From JAIROC01 sp031553535 (GTDB taxonomy: Bacteria; Bacteroidota; Bacteroidia; Bacteroidales; WCHB1-69), in contig JAVBLM010000024.1 of the NCBI GenBank assembly GCA_031553535.1, forward strand, positions 61,561 to 125,560: a DNA stretch of 64,000 nucleotides. The letters are read 5' to 3'. The number at the start of each line of letters is the position of its first letter. Position 1 is the stretch's first letter. Under the pieces are notes generated by a model that was not told where the DNA came from, ran no database searches, and saw nothing but the letters and a program-made list of their open reading frames with translations. Shown here one piece after another: positions 46,601 to 54,402 of the stretch. The position numbers and the translations under genes are program-made.

Positions 46601-49600
46601 AAGTCCATCGTATAACAAAACGTATAGGTGCGCACGCAACTGTCTTTATAAAACACCACTATCTTGCTTAACTTCTCCTTCGACGACTGACGGAACCCGT
46701 TGCGGGCATTGATCGTATTATCATAGGCATACGTACTGCTGCAACCCACAACAGGCCTGATGGAGTCAATAGACTCATCATCCTTGTGATTGACAAAGGT
46801 AAATACCCATACGCCGTCCACTTTCGTCCGGGCATGGAGTTGTGCCGAGTCAAGAACGGTAATGCTCCCGTCTGCATGGGTGGTTACCACGGCAAAGGCG
46901 GGATGGTCGCTTTTATAACCCGATGGAACAGCGGCTTCCCTGATATAATAGGTCTGGTCGCATTCCATGGCCATTTCGTGGGTATGCCCTAAGGAATCGG
47001 TAACGGAACGGTCTAAAGCATTGTTGCGGTCGTTGTTCTTATAGTATTTTATCAATGCCCCGGAAAGCGCCTCGCCGGTGGCGGCATCCTGTTTGCGTAC
47101 CATAAAAGAAGTGCCCTCGCAGCCCCGCTGGTTGGTAAGGGTAAGGATACCACTGGCAGGGTCGAAGTCGAAACCTATCTGCGAATTTACCCCTACTACG
47201 CCCGCATGATTCATGCTGATATATATCTTTCTCTCATCTAACAAAAAACCTGCCGGAACACTCCTCTCCTGTAACACATACGTTTGCCCATAGGTGATTG
47301 TAATGGGAGAAGTCAACCCGTTTTCGCCAGTGGTATAATCGGTTGCATTATTTAGGCGGAATACGGCACCCGCTATCAATTCCTCATCGGAGGCTGTTTT
47401 TTTAATCCGTATCTCCTTGGAAAGAATTCTTTCCGGTTCCTGATAAACAAACGTACATGTCCCTGAACTGCATGATATATCCGGAACAGGGAAACCGGAT
47501 ACTCTTCCGATCCTCAACACACAATTATCTTTCTTTAAATACAATTCTATCTTGTTTGGCCAGCCGGCAATGTAATCACTATAGGGAGTTGCCCCGGCAA
47601 TACTACCATTGTATGCCGTAATATCCGTTTCCCCGATATAGTATGTGACGCCGTTCTGCAAAGGAAGTATAGGGGTATAACCTTGGGCATCGGTAGTATA
47701 GACACCTATTATGCCTTCGTTCCCACCGGCATTGCCCAAAAGAAAAGTATAACCGGCAACCCCTTGGCCGCTACTGTTTACGATCTGTATTCTCGTCTGC
47801 TTGGGCTTGGGAATCACGGGCATTAAAAGCTCTATTACTGATCCATTATTGTAATTGTTTTCAATAATCTGTGGACTTATAGAAGAGGGTACACCCTTAA
47901 TATCATCAATCTGAACATCCCCATAGCTATCTATCTTAAACCGAAACCTTATCGGATTATCCTGGTAATTAGCTCCAAAATACGTTCCTGTTACCCTGTA
48001 CCATCTGTCACACCGTACATTAAGGGGCTGGATTTTCGTATAGCCCGTTGTATAATGATATACCGTTTGATAGGGATCGGAGTCGCAGACCAAATCAAAA
48101 CGGCACTTGGGAAGCCTGCCGTTTACGCAAAAATCATCCTGAACCCCTATATATACTTTCCGCCGGCATTGGGGAGGACAATAAGGAGCACAGGCTTCCC
48201 AACAATCGTAACAATAGGCGCGATCGGTAGATATCGAGCAATCGCATTCCACCGGTATTTTAAACGAAATGCCGCCGTTGGATGTATTGCTTATTACGAC
48301 AGTATGCGCCCCGATCATAGGTATCCCGTTCTCATGGTTCACACTTACCACCCCTAAGTCATTCACTCTGAATGAAAAGCTTACGGGGTCTTTTGAACAA
48401 ATCTGCGGGGGAATGGCCACCAAATAATACGTCTTATTGGGACATACCATAAAGTTAACACAACCTGTACTTGTTGAGGTAATTTTTGTATAACTCGGAT
48501 TGCCGGAAAAATCGAATGTTACAGGAAAGGGCGAAGTCTCTTTAATTCGAAATTTCGGTTCTTCCGTTCCCAGACCAAAGACAGCGCCACTCAAATTTAT
48601 ATCCCTGCAGGGACTTTCCACGCATACCTGTATGGGGATATTCCCATTATTACAAGGAGGATCAGTCCCCGGCGGATCATCATCGTTAGCCTCCTCAACC
48701 TCTTCCCAAACAATATCATCCGGCAAACCTCTTCCACTTGCTAAAGCACTGTTTGTTTTTTGGGATAAACCGTCAGCCTGTGTTCCAACTGAGCCAAGAA
48801 CAGAAGATGCAATATTGTTTTCCGGCACATCGCATCCTATACCGCGGGCAGCATCCACACTGCAATTTTTACTGCTAAATACAACCTTATAAGCCCCGGC
48901 TTCCTCTCCATGACCCGTATAATTTATGGCATCCAACCACAACTGCTGTCCTAAATAAACAGACGGAGCGGTATCGGCAGGAGAAGTATAAGAATATCTT
49001 GCCTGGTATTGGCTGCGTTGATACCGTATCGTATAACAATATTGCATGTAATTCCCGTTGATATCTATCACCTTACACAGGGGCCAGTGGGCGATATTTC
49101 CGTTTTTATCTTTGAGTAAAACACTTGTATCACATGTATTCCCACTATATGTCCCGTAATAATATTGTGTTCCCTGCTTATCGGTAACTATCCAGTAATA
49201 AGCCTTGGGGGAATTTCCTTTCCTCATTATTTTCTCAAAACCACTTTCCACGCGGGGATAAAATTGTTTTTCGTTTTTGCTTGGATCACGAGCCTCCCAC
49301 GAAGACTCCAACCTTGCAGAGGGCAAAAGCTCTTCCCCATTATACAGATAGGTTTCGGTTTCATACCCGTCATCATACCGGGGTACTCCCCACTTATTAT
49401 CCACCGTAATAGCCGGTATCTGCATATCCCAGCCCATACCTAATAAGCTGTTGGCGGCTTCGCTGCTGTAAGTAACTGCCAGATTAGGTTGAAGGCCCTG
49501 CCGTCCTGCCGGAACATTGATCGGATAACTCAATGAGGCTGTTCCCTGGCTGTTGGCTATAGGGGGCTGCATCATCTGAATACCCGAAGAAGGGTCTGCC

Positions 49601-51243
49601 GCTTGCAACTCTTTCAACGAAGTAGGCGTGTATTCCTGTGTCTCCGGCATCTCGGGGACTTTCACGATTGCATTGATCATATCGGTAAAGTGTGTACTGC
49701 GGGAACATACCAAATGGTTTTCCCTGTTGACCGAATCCCGCGGCAAAGCCACCCAATGGCTGCGGCTCTCATCGTAATAATACGTTCTAATTTCCTGCGG
49801 ATAATGCCCGCGGGGTAATTTTGTGCTGTCGTAGCCAAGGGTTATGTTCAACGGTTTGTCAAAATTTGAGCCATGCGGCAGAAAACGATACCCGTCATAT
49901 CCCGCCGTCACATTCACCATGCCCGGATTCAAACGTGGTAAATCTATAGCCCGTAGGGCTGTAATGGACAGGGTTGTGTTCTTTTGCAGACTTCCGGCTT
50001 CTCCCTGCAAGGTTGCTGTTGCTAACATCAACTCAAAACTTTCATTCTGCATTACTTCTTCTTCCGTAAAATGAATTACGGGGTCGAAACCTGTCAAATG
50101 ATCCCACACAGCAGGCTTTTCAAAGGTAATATCCACTTTCAATATTTCCCCGTCCGGAAATATCGCTTCTATTGTTGTATTCCAAGGGGCATGCGAGGGC
50201 AAGACATCATTATCTGCTTCCTCTTCCTGTCCCTGACTGTTACGGCTTACCAGGCTCTCAAATTCTCCTCTGTAGGCACGTACCTTCTGTCCTCCAATGC
50301 GTATGAGCGCCTTATCGCAATCTAATCCCGTTACAAAGCCTTGAATATAACCAAATCTCCGGTAATAATACGCTGTGGTAGGTTGGTTGACAATCAACCT
50401 GCGGCTGGTCTCTTCCAATTCTTCCCCTTCAATACGCAGTTCATTATTCCCCTTGCCTTTTACTACAATGGTCTTGGAAGGATTCTTATCCGGGGTTCCT
50501 GCCTCTACAATGCGAAGTCTCAGGTTCTTTATTTTATAGCTGTATGTTGCATTTTCCCCAATGGAAAAACGAATGGTATTGATGCCCTGTTTCAACAGCC
50601 CGGGATTGAGCATTTCACTCTGTTTGCTCCAGCTATTATGTTGTTTTACCACATATCCCCCGAATACTGGCTGGTCGTTAATGCTGCGGGATACCTGTGT
50701 GTTATCTTCTACGCCATACAAATCATATTCCAAATAAACCGCTGTCTGTGAAGTTAAGGGCTCGTTTACTTCCAGGTAGAAAAATTCATCACCGGGGTGA
50801 TGTACCGGTTTCTGGGGTAAATAACCGATTACCCGTTCCTCTCCCTGATAGATTCCTACCGGACTGGAAACAGGCTCCGGGTTTGTGAACATGTTTTCCT
50901 TATTTTCATTCTCCTGCTTCTCTCCTGCATTTACATTACCTGAAAGCAATGACCGTAATTGAGGATCGGCAATAGAGAGGATCTCAAAAGTACTATCCCC
51001 TGTAAAGAAACTACTCTTTTGAGGAGTTATTTGCTCTTCCATGGGAGTAAAGGTAAGATCAGGCCTGACCTGCTCATCTTTTAAGTCTGCCGAAGAATTG
51101 CTTCGATGCAACATTGCGGGGTCAAAACCGATACCCGGATAATTTGTCTTTGATTTATTAAGTATATTTTCTGACTGGATAAGTGCCGTTAAAATGCCAA
51201 TCAAGATAACCAACACTGTTGGAAAAAAAAATCTGGTTTTCAT
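37684..51243 (-). CDS. Giant SpvB/FG-GAP/Cna-B/RHS polymorphic toxin with HExxH tip
   Basis: The 4519-residue protein starts with a signal or anchor (RFFFPTVLVILIGILTALIQ). An SpvB-type domain starts near residue 565 (GTASLSYPINVPAGRQGLQP, then SSEAANSLLGMGWDM). A Cys-rich patch is near 1020. Cna-B/SpaA-like (prealbumin-fold) repeats lie near 1155-1480 and 1910-2105 (for example GVAGYTFLLGN, AGAVFRLNN, GNPLEGVEFKV). FG-GAP/VCBS-like motifs DxNGDGxPD appear near 1673, 1755, 2798, 2907, 2994 and 3088. A TcdB-like mid segment (GLLKSIKNPLGGSMELAY) and RHS/YD repeats from about 3380 follow. The RHS core ends at YIDPTGMD near 4311. The last ~208 residues contain HELAH at 4426-4430 and a downstream NAIRAEHKLPLRTHY, as in zinc-metallopeptidase toxin tips. 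GC falls toward the tip. Residues about 2648-2733 derive from an inserted palindromic repeat. The architecture fits Tc/RHS cocoon toxins; target and export route are unknown. Confidence 0.92.
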   Translation of the reverse strand: MKTRFFFPTVLVILIGILTALIQSENILNKSKTNYPGIGFDPAMLHRSNSSADLKDEQVRPDLTFTPMEEQITPQKSSFFTGDSTFEILSIADPQLRSLLSGNVNAGEKQENENKENMFTNPEPVSSPVGIYQGEERVIGYLPQKPVHHPGDEFFYLEVNEPLTSQTAVYLEYDLYGVEDNTQVSRSINDQPVFGGYVVKQHNSWSKQSEMLNPGLLKQGINTIRFSIGENATYSYKIKNLRLRIVEAGTPDKNPSKTIVVKGKGNNELRIEGEELEETSRRLIVNQPTTAYYYRRFGYIQGFVTGLDCDKALIRIGGQKVRAYRGEFESLVSRNSQGQEEEADNDVLPSHAPWNTTIEAIFPDGEILKVDITFEKPAVWDHLTGFDPVIHFTEEEVMQNESFELMLATATLQGEAGSLQKNTTLSITALRAIDLPRLNPGMVNVTAGYDGYRFLPHGSNFDKPLNITLGYDSTKLPRGHYPQEIRTYYYDESRSHWVALPRDSVNRENHLVCSRSTHFTDMINAIVKVPEMPETQEYTPTSLKELQAADPSSGIQMMQPPIANSQGTASLSYPINVPAGRQGLQPNLAVTYSSEAANSLLGMGWDMQIPAITVDNKWGVPRYDDGYETETYLYNGEELLPSARLESSWEARDPSKNEKQFYPRVESGFEKIMRKGNSPKAYYWIVTDKQGTQYYYGTYSGNTCDTSVLLKDKNGNIAHWPLCKVIDINGNYMQYCYTIRYQRSQYQARYSYTSPADTAPSVYLGQQLWLDAINYTGHGEEAGAYKVVFSSKNCSVDAARGIGCDVPENNIASSVLGSVGTQADGLSQKTNSALASGRGLPDDIVWEEVEEANDDDPPGTDPPCNNGNIPIQVCVESPCRDINLSGAVFGLGTEEPKFRIKETSPFPVTFDFSGNPSYTKITSTSTGCVNFMVCPNKTYYLVAIPPQICSKDPVSFSFRVNDLGVVSVNHENGIPMIGAHTVVISNTSNGGISFKIPVECDCSISTDRAYCYDCWEACAPYCPPQCRRKVYIGVQDDFCVNGRLPKCRFDLVCDSDPYQTVYHYTTGYTKIQPLNVRCDRWYRVTGTYFGANYQDNPIRFRFKIDSYGDVQIDDIKGVPSSISPQIIENNYNNGSVIELLMPVIPKPKQTRIQIVNSSGQGVAGYTFLLGNAGGNEGIIGVYTTDAQGYTPILPLQNGVTYYIGETDITAYNGSIAGATPYSDYIAGWPNKIELYLKKDNCVLRIGRVSGFPVPDISCSSGTCTFVYQEPERILSKEIRIKKTASDEELIAGAVFRLNNATDYTTGENGLTSPITITYGQTYVLQERSVPAGFLLDERKIYISMNHAGVVGVNSQIGFDFDPASGILTLTNQRGCEGTSFMVRKQDAATGEALSGALIKYYKNNDRNNALDRSVTDSLGHTHEMAMECDQTYYIREAAVPSGYKSDHPAFAVVTTHADGSITVLDSAQLHARTKVDGVWVFTFVNHKDDESIDSIRPVVGCSSTYAYDNTINARNGFRQSSKEKLSKIVVFYKDSCVRTYTFCYTMDFYGRALLEEISQWGSEDTLEAYTHSFTYYNDAGDHRNLFQGPETITVSNNEEDSDGSKRIAKKLRNFFMRGFVSPSILGGSRTWSTGINTGGDIGLFPAFPLKTLSAGLYGNGGISSSKGKTTMIDVNGDGLPDRVYNVMEGIRNKTYYCLQKPNREGFEGSRPLNGIGVFLQDFSDNASAGLQASAFIHGGIQKGFLGNTWTDVYIADMSGDGFMEVVSPKGVKSIGKHQQPPRFTFGDCLLPEITTAIDSIEVQCDTSFSFTPEVYERDRTKELRYDLVRVWQADMDCNYLPDLTYGICAPVHLAYDSIALENFCGNPDSVIVSIEYYGKGLTGNMEHILLWSDVIGDSDTTNHGPNFCDLVIDPEPDPEACPVMLRKTDHRGRPLGNVVFKLKDGTELVTDASKGGRTPAFYLRETGSCIEVTEMTPLPHCFPFQQPFTICREEGGAEDGTDCNITLQGPGFISKEKIGKREVHVITLTNDCNEKPQCFVRVLKTDQHGNPLEGVEFKVDNGIKPGLSLTTNTQGLTPLINVFAGECSVIEEITPLSYCDSLSVRVKICADNACNIPVPEPFLVSPDEILLEEPLPSLVPSQQINGMLIHTITIPNNCNTRGITGSMSSDIKASQVLEDESAAKAAWVNGNYDLSALKLCKGDKLFFRVRPQDNGVKKKVVWDPVILPYSGSLSRTDYLDENGRIYGGGDNASKSQLLQGDSAFPCPAKGRITIESVINPLSVPLTDDIQFEIWANDNRLYRAIQRTKVQTYTTSLDVDTNVRLKFKIVCKSNVNMHEIQWYPKVYYNYLNYGNKIISTIVEDDNGDNVRMMEYIIAPYHDFYHKTAERSSIYINKIYDIPHTSRLVTRRLSQLYIPSGKAGKAYITIKQDGILCFSKEVSFSQGSPPISFFPGIDIPLLDDPGKPVYISCYVEDPEVADKILNCDLVIDGNTYYATVYTKHPRDVLFGELYGGWGQFLYQTDSIPDKNPLSLMRMDKIKFLSTLTQSNITQYVDTSRLGGDSIRHLRTFAKSEEYDRRLAEVKDALFCLPMFNEPEYRGHVGYYPNAFIRGADMNIGGLPCPEYEDESEPCEDGDTNATSNANPNYEASLRGTKQSLSEQVNEWTGEQVNEETSGQADGNMLVNPVITRSEERATRQPSLRARQSQSPDSGITNGGDSLATPNLLGFVPRNSAPNQLSGSNGGTGGLAGINILAGMDAKKTSSSENTSYTAGVSIPGLSIGNNESSTTTTQDNDLMDLNGDGFPDIIRKDRDKTRKVYYSFPQAALWEPEAKDPFNGETHHKVEVTGYGSNYTADPVGFITAAKNSNKGQSVPTKSQKDPPVSITASKSETRSEDRTLYTLLDINGDGLPDRVYNVGKNVALNLGYGFESAERWNLKEIGLSVSNAYSHSFSAGGSGGSFPFNEFSGGSKSYSGGTNGTKAYSQAKEMLADINGDGLPDKVVIAGEKTLHIHYNTGCGYNKYADVITLGVDDPALYEWNTTKSKGANFGLTLGFPIVWWAKISLSGGADASFSLSTTSIQFMDMDGDGYADLVMAPDENSLIVRYSNLGRTGLLKSIKNPLGGSMELAYHKTEANVFHSRRWVMDTVKIRDNFPGDGAGVMMTTYRYDTGYYDRRERVFYGFAKVTENHHDTENGNTISRKYLRYYYNNNFYYKGLNLTEAIQNGGDSLYILTMNRYNNHALTRDGIGSMYATLDTTVTCYFEGQADAPVRQQKTWQYETTYGNVIRQTETSTGMPLITMDITYHPDPGNYRVSIPGNVEIAGYRKRTTAVDNKGRMTQIRDYYDDNNSLVTKMTYGDYGNCTKIEYPGNSYFEYEYDNEVYSYPVKITNAFNHSSFVEEYDFRFGVPLTVKDKSGHFMFYTLDQFGRTTEICAPKEQLNFIAIALDTAMVTAYSGDTNIATGIPIQLGDFTLGGLQLSSLEIIPIKQHYTVKYVYRRGNVKDSIPFSAITFNYDPAHPGGNIRTYTFSDGLGRIIQTKKDAEVNGEAALVVSGKVEYDAFGRTVKTGYPTVEMKQTPVVVGDPMAKPVMITGNTIAIAVIQPQGNLIMVPVEWDGIIPPSASTYDILDRPLEQKAPDNTKVSYSYGFGIDQHQNKTLFKTEVTDQNTNISVSLSNVSKQQYEVIPAGHQPVWFHYNDIGDLLKVEGVDFERSYLYDMLGRKTQYQEDSLKEEYVYDEMNLTEKKSYWNESGTAQDKTIYYMYNRNRLEAVHNPDYIENIVYTYSNNNGKLLSIWDASGTQRFEYGSMGEVTKQTRVYSLPFMEQTVKLETRFEYDSWGRTLNMTYPDGEKVTYEYDYGGQLKKMQGVKDTSHYNYLENIEYDKFGAKTRVEYGNNMTTKYSYNPLNLRLTNQNLSIKRTSGQLFWLEDYLNTSYMYDPKGNITGINTSNYKLNEFSVNETFTYDVADQLDSASGNDGNVYTVKMSYGNYGRINTNNTSYTDPQINGNTQYISTSYAYQTQNAPSNNFAPISANNGDITFGYGINGSMRKRTAPDKTEYYLYNTYEQMKVYSDNKQTYGYYNYDDAGQRMYKATLNNTIARTNALEGNVLEVEKLMLYPNGYININQDGNYTKHYYAEDARIASKIGTGFSDSISGVTVGNTFIYNTMVDELGLATNDTIDNIVYSFGQIRYLRGDSNKYENGLYFYHGNHLSSTQLITNIHGELSQAMLYSPWGVILSEYRADWMLDTIPRYLWNGKERDEESNLDYFEARYYSSDAVTFQSRDPKFEEYFWLSPYCAFGNNPVKYIDPTGMDIEVDMEGQTYTYKNVDGVYGFYNKEDGALYTGDNKFLNNLSTDLGKLVSGNRGKELVDGLIDSDNTVKIGPTGSRGSFADTDNNIVGLYKNEKAMEQTGYNTMESFIVLAHELAHIEDKWCGTYDNSEWIPGGAVKLNDGKTYNIDRTYISKSEKYATSIENAIRAEHKLPLRTHYSTINVGGAYPGNNNGWIGDERTRIAPNK
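43045..43301. repeat. REP-like repeat cluster inside the giant RHS gene, copy 4
   Basis: Words typical of the intergenic repeat (ATTGCGAGGCACGAA, GTCGAGCTCGCAAGCTCGGTT, CGTAATGACGG, GAGATTGCTTCGTTCCTCGC) occur here. The segment from 43121 resembles that from 62859. The insertion is in frame and translates as low-complexity text including EASLRGTKQSL and QVNEWTGEQVNEE. Confidence 0.85.
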
Positions 51244-51290
51244 AATAGCTGTATTTAGGTTGTTTTATAATCAATTTCATTATTTCAAAT

Positions 51291-53282
51291 TTACTTTACT
51301 ACTACTACCTTGAAATCTTCTGTCCCGAAAATGCTTTCTATTTCAATAAGGTAGGTGCCCATCGTAGAAAGATACGAATCAAAGGAATAATGCTTCTTTC
51401 CTTCATCTTTCCATTCTTCTAACAAGCTACCGCTTGTGGTATACACCCTTACAAAAACAGGGGTCTCTTCCGGTAAATCGGCTTCCAATTTATAGTGTCC
51501 TGTGGTTGGGTTGGGATAAACGTTATAGTGTGGAACGGTTCTTTCCTGTTCCAACTGTTCCGGAGTCTTTTTTCCCGAACTCCGCTTATGATTTTGCGAC
51601 AGAACCGGTTCTTCCGCCAATACATTGAAAATATAGATGCATCCATTTGTATCGGTTACCGTTAAGTTATAGTATCCCGGTAAGGACATATCTACCCGGC
51701 TACTGTCACTTACAAACAAACTGTCTTTCGTCCAGAGATAATTCATCCCGGACAGGCCAAAATAGGCTTCCCCATCAAAAATATTGTCTTCTTCCTGAAC
51801 CATATAGTGGGATGGGAAGGAAGAGGCTACAGCCGGAAATGCCGGAATTTCTATCGTTTTGGTAATCGTACTATTATTGGAATCAATAACGGTTAGTATA
51901 TACTGTCCTGCAGGAAGGGCTTCAAACAAATAATTCCGTCCGCCTTGATAATTAAATTGTTGATCCGTACTATCTTTTGTCAGCACATAATCAAAAGGAA
52001 GTTGCCCTCCGCAAATATGCAAGGCAACGGCTCCGGTGGGAGCATTGGTACAGGAAGGGGTTGCAACAAATTCCACAACAGGGCCAAAGGAAAAGGTAAA
52101 CATATCTTTCCCGGAGCCATCCAAATCCCACACTACATTGTTGAAATACACATAACCCTCTTCATCCATTCGGGCTTGGGAAATATATGCTACATTGCCT
52201 GATGTGAAATCTCCTGTTCCACTCCGGTCTATTATCAAGTAACATTTTCTTGAACTGTCCCTGTATATTTCCGGTAATTGCAATTTTACCATTGTCGGAA
52301 AACGGGCAGCCGTATCAGTATAAGTTGTCTGTATCAACCATTTTCGCTCCAGTAAAGGATATGCTTCTTCACAGGACAGGTTATTATAGGTTAAATCGTT
52401 GCCATTGTGTCCCCATACCAAATAGTTGGCTTCGGGTAAAACAAAGCTGTTATCTTCATTTAAAGATGAAAGATTACCTACACTGATCGTTAATAAATCG
52501 ACTTCTTCACTCGAACAACCCTGCTTCTGATCCAAACCAAAAATACTGTCTTTCCCAATACCGGCAATGCCACTTGAATACTCCTTGTTCTCTTCGTAAT
52601 TCCATAAAACGACATCCGTTGAAGACAAATAATCAGATTCTATCAGGGTAACTCCGTATTTTATGGCAAGATACGATTCTATCTTCAACGCCTCTTTCTT
52701 CGATAAAAAACGGTCGAAAACCAAACATTCCGCTATTGCTCCTGCAAAAGAAGATAAACTGCTATCGGGCAAGGTGGCTTCTCCCAAAACAAAATAATTG
52801 CTGTTGGCTTTGCCTCTAATCTTGGAAAATGCCTGCATACTCGTATTGATCAATGGAATGTCTCGCTTTTTTACAGGATATTGATACTCGCTCTTTTGAC
52901 GAAGTAAACATTTGTCTGTCAGCCCGGTAATCTGCTTTCCACCCCGTACGACACTCCAAACGCCGTGTTCTGTAAGCGTATCCTCACTATGAAAAACCAC
53001 AATGACCGTCAAGCGGGAGGTTTTACTGATGTCAAAGTCTGCATGGAAAGGTGCAGCTGTATCAAATGTTTGTATTGAATGGAAGTTTAATAAAACAGCA
53101 CTATCTTCAGGTATTGTTGCTGTCTTTTGCAAAGTATTCTTATTTAGAGTCCTATTTTGTGGTTGATTGGTAGACTGTTGCTCACTGTCGTACCAAATGT
53201 CTGTTTTTAGCAGGGAAGACTGTGCATACGCAGTTGAAATCCCTATAAAAAAGAGAAACAAAATGGTAAAATATCTTTTCAT
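51291..53282 (-). CDS. T9SS-sorted surface or secreted protein upstream of the giant toxin
   Basis: The 663-residue protein has a signal peptide (YFTILFLFFIGISTAYAQ). An LamG-like region spans about 60-210 and ends with the motif KIESYLAIKYGVTL, often found in Bacteroidota surface proteins. A beta-rich middle region and a C-terminal T9SS type A sorting domain of about 75 residues follow (YNVYPNPTTGHYKLEADLPE near 588-607, then VRVYTTSGSLLEEW, then STMGTYLIEI). It should be exported by the type IX system and cleaved or anchored at the surface. It starts 47 bases before the giant toxin gene on the same strand, which suggests one transcript. Its function is unknown. Confidence 0.88.
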   Translation of the reverse strand: MKRYFTILFLFFIGISTAYAQSSLLKTDIWYDSEQQSTNQPQNRTLNKNTLQKTATIPEDSAVLLNFHSIQTFDTAAPFHADFDISKTSRLTVIVVFHSEDTLTEHGVWSVVRGGKQITGLTDKCLLRQKSEYQYPVKKRDIPLINTSMQAFSKIRGKANSNYFVLGEATLPDSSLSSFAGAIAECLVFDRFLSKKEALKIESYLAIKYGVTLIESDYLSSTDVVLWNYEENKEYSSGIAGIGKDSIFGLDQKQGCSSEEVDLLTISVGNLSSLNEDNSFVLPEANYLVWGHNGNDLTYNNLSCEEAYPLLERKWLIQTTYTDTAARFPTMVKLQLPEIYRDSSRKCYLIIDRSGTGDFTSGNVAYISQARMDEEGYVYFNNVVWDLDGSGKDMFTFSFGPVVEFVATPSCTNAPTGAVALHICGGQLPFDYVLTKDSTDQQFNYQGGRNYLFEALPAGQYILTVIDSNNSTITKTIEIPAFPAVASSFPSHYMVQEEDNIFDGEAYFGLSGMNYLWTKDSLFVSDSSRVDMSLPGYYNLTVTDTNGCIYIFNVLAEEPVLSQNHKRSSGKKTPEQLEQERTVPHYNVYPNPTTGHYKLEADLPEETPVFVRVYTTSGSLLEEWKDEGKKHYSFDSYLSTMGTYLIEIESIFGTEDFKVVVVK

Positions 53283-53976
53283 AATAATATTTTTTTTGTT
53301 AATAGTTTATTTTTTATATATTTTGGTTTTCTTAACCATTTATGATAACTTCTTTCATGAAAACACGAAATACATCCGTCTATATGCATGGTTTAAAATT
53401 ATTGATTATTAGCGTTTAATTCGGGACTTATGATAGGATACGGCTATCAAGAATTTCTTTTGAGAAAAAATAGGATTCCTTGCATTAAACCGATTTCTTT
53501 TCAAGAAATCGAATTTCGGAATGAAAATTGACAATAAAACAAAAAAATACAGATAAAACAAGCAACTTGATTCAATGGGGAAAACATTAAAAATATTAAC
53601 AGGTAAGGAAATCTGCGTTTTCATAGTTTCTGTTTTTAGTTGACGGAGCAAATTTATTACATTTTTTATTGCACAAATAATATAATTCTTTAAAAGTTAT
53701 TAACAGTTTTATAATAATCTGAATTTAATGTAAATAAACTTCAAATTTAAATTCATTCCGTATAATACATTTAATAATCTGATTAATTATTATTTACAAA
53801 ATACTCGAATGATTTATGCTTATGATAATCAATCAAATAAAAATATTCAAATAATAATTTTAGTGTTTCAACAAACCGTTTTTTTATTTCGACCCCTCAA
53901 AATGAGATTTAACCATGTAATGAAAATTAATATATAAAATATGTGATAGATATGGTTTTTGTGTCAAAAAAATATG
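53283..53976. other. Long divergent intergenic region
   Basis: No gene is convincing here. It contains a TAnnTTTG match for the minus strand at 53649-53656 and the rpsF promoter at its right end. The rest is AT-rich. Confidence 0.6.
53649..53656 (-). promoter_or_regulatory. Candidate -7 element for the T9SS-protein/toxin operon
   Basis: The minus strand reads TAAATTTG, matching TAnnTTTG. It would give an unusually long leader of about 365 bases before the ATG at 53282. Confidence 0.4.
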
Positions 53977-53984
53977 TACTTTTG
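53977..53984 (+). promoter_or_regulatory. Promoter element of the rpsF operon
   Basis: TACTTTTG matches TAnnTTTG; a TTTG at 53958-53961 lies upstream with shorter spacing than usual. A leader of about 50 bases precedes rpsF. Confidence 0.55.
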
Positions 53985-54039
53985 CAGTCCAAATTTAAAA
54001 TCAACTTATTAAATAATTAAATTAAACAATATCAGTAAT

Positions 54040-54399
54040 ATGATGAATCAATACGAAGCCGTTTTCATTATGACTCCCGTTTTGTCTGATGAACAGATGA
54101 AGGAAACGGTAAGCAAATTCGAGCAAATTATGCTTGATAATGGATGTGAAATCGTCCATCAAGAAAATTGGGGCATGCGAAAGTTAGCCTATCCTATTAT
54201 GAAGAAATCTTCAGGATTTTATCATCTGTTTGAGTTCAAAGCAGACGGTCAATTTATTAGAGACTTTGAAGTTCAACTTAAACGTGACGAGAGAGTAATC
54301 CGTTTTTTAACAGTAGCATTGGATAAAGATGCTGTTGAATACAATAAAAAACGTCGTGAGCTAAAGATTAATAAAAACAACGAAGAAAAAGAAAAATAG
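54040..54399 (+). CDS. rpsF: 30S ribosomal protein S6
   Basis: The 119-residue protein begins MMNQYEAVFIMTPVLSDEQM and contains NWGMRKLAYPIMKKSSGFYHLFEF and RDERVIRFLTV, hallmarks of bS6. It ends in a Lys/Glu-rich tail. The second Met at 54043 is an equally good start. It is the first gene of the rpsF-rpsR-rplI operon. Confidence 0.97.
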   Translation: MMNQYEAVFIMTPVLSDEQMKETVSKFEQIMLDNGCEIVHQENWGMRKLAYPIMKKSSGFYHLFEFKADGQFIRDFEVQLKRDERVIRFLTVALDKDAVEYNKKRRELKINKNNEEKEK

Positions 54400-54402
54400 G
54401 TT

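Noticed and set aside
53409..53651. 80-codon minus-strand ORF between the T9SS gene and rpsF
   Set aside because: It has no domain, overlaps the presumed promoter region of the toxin operon, and its composition is like random AT-rich sequence.
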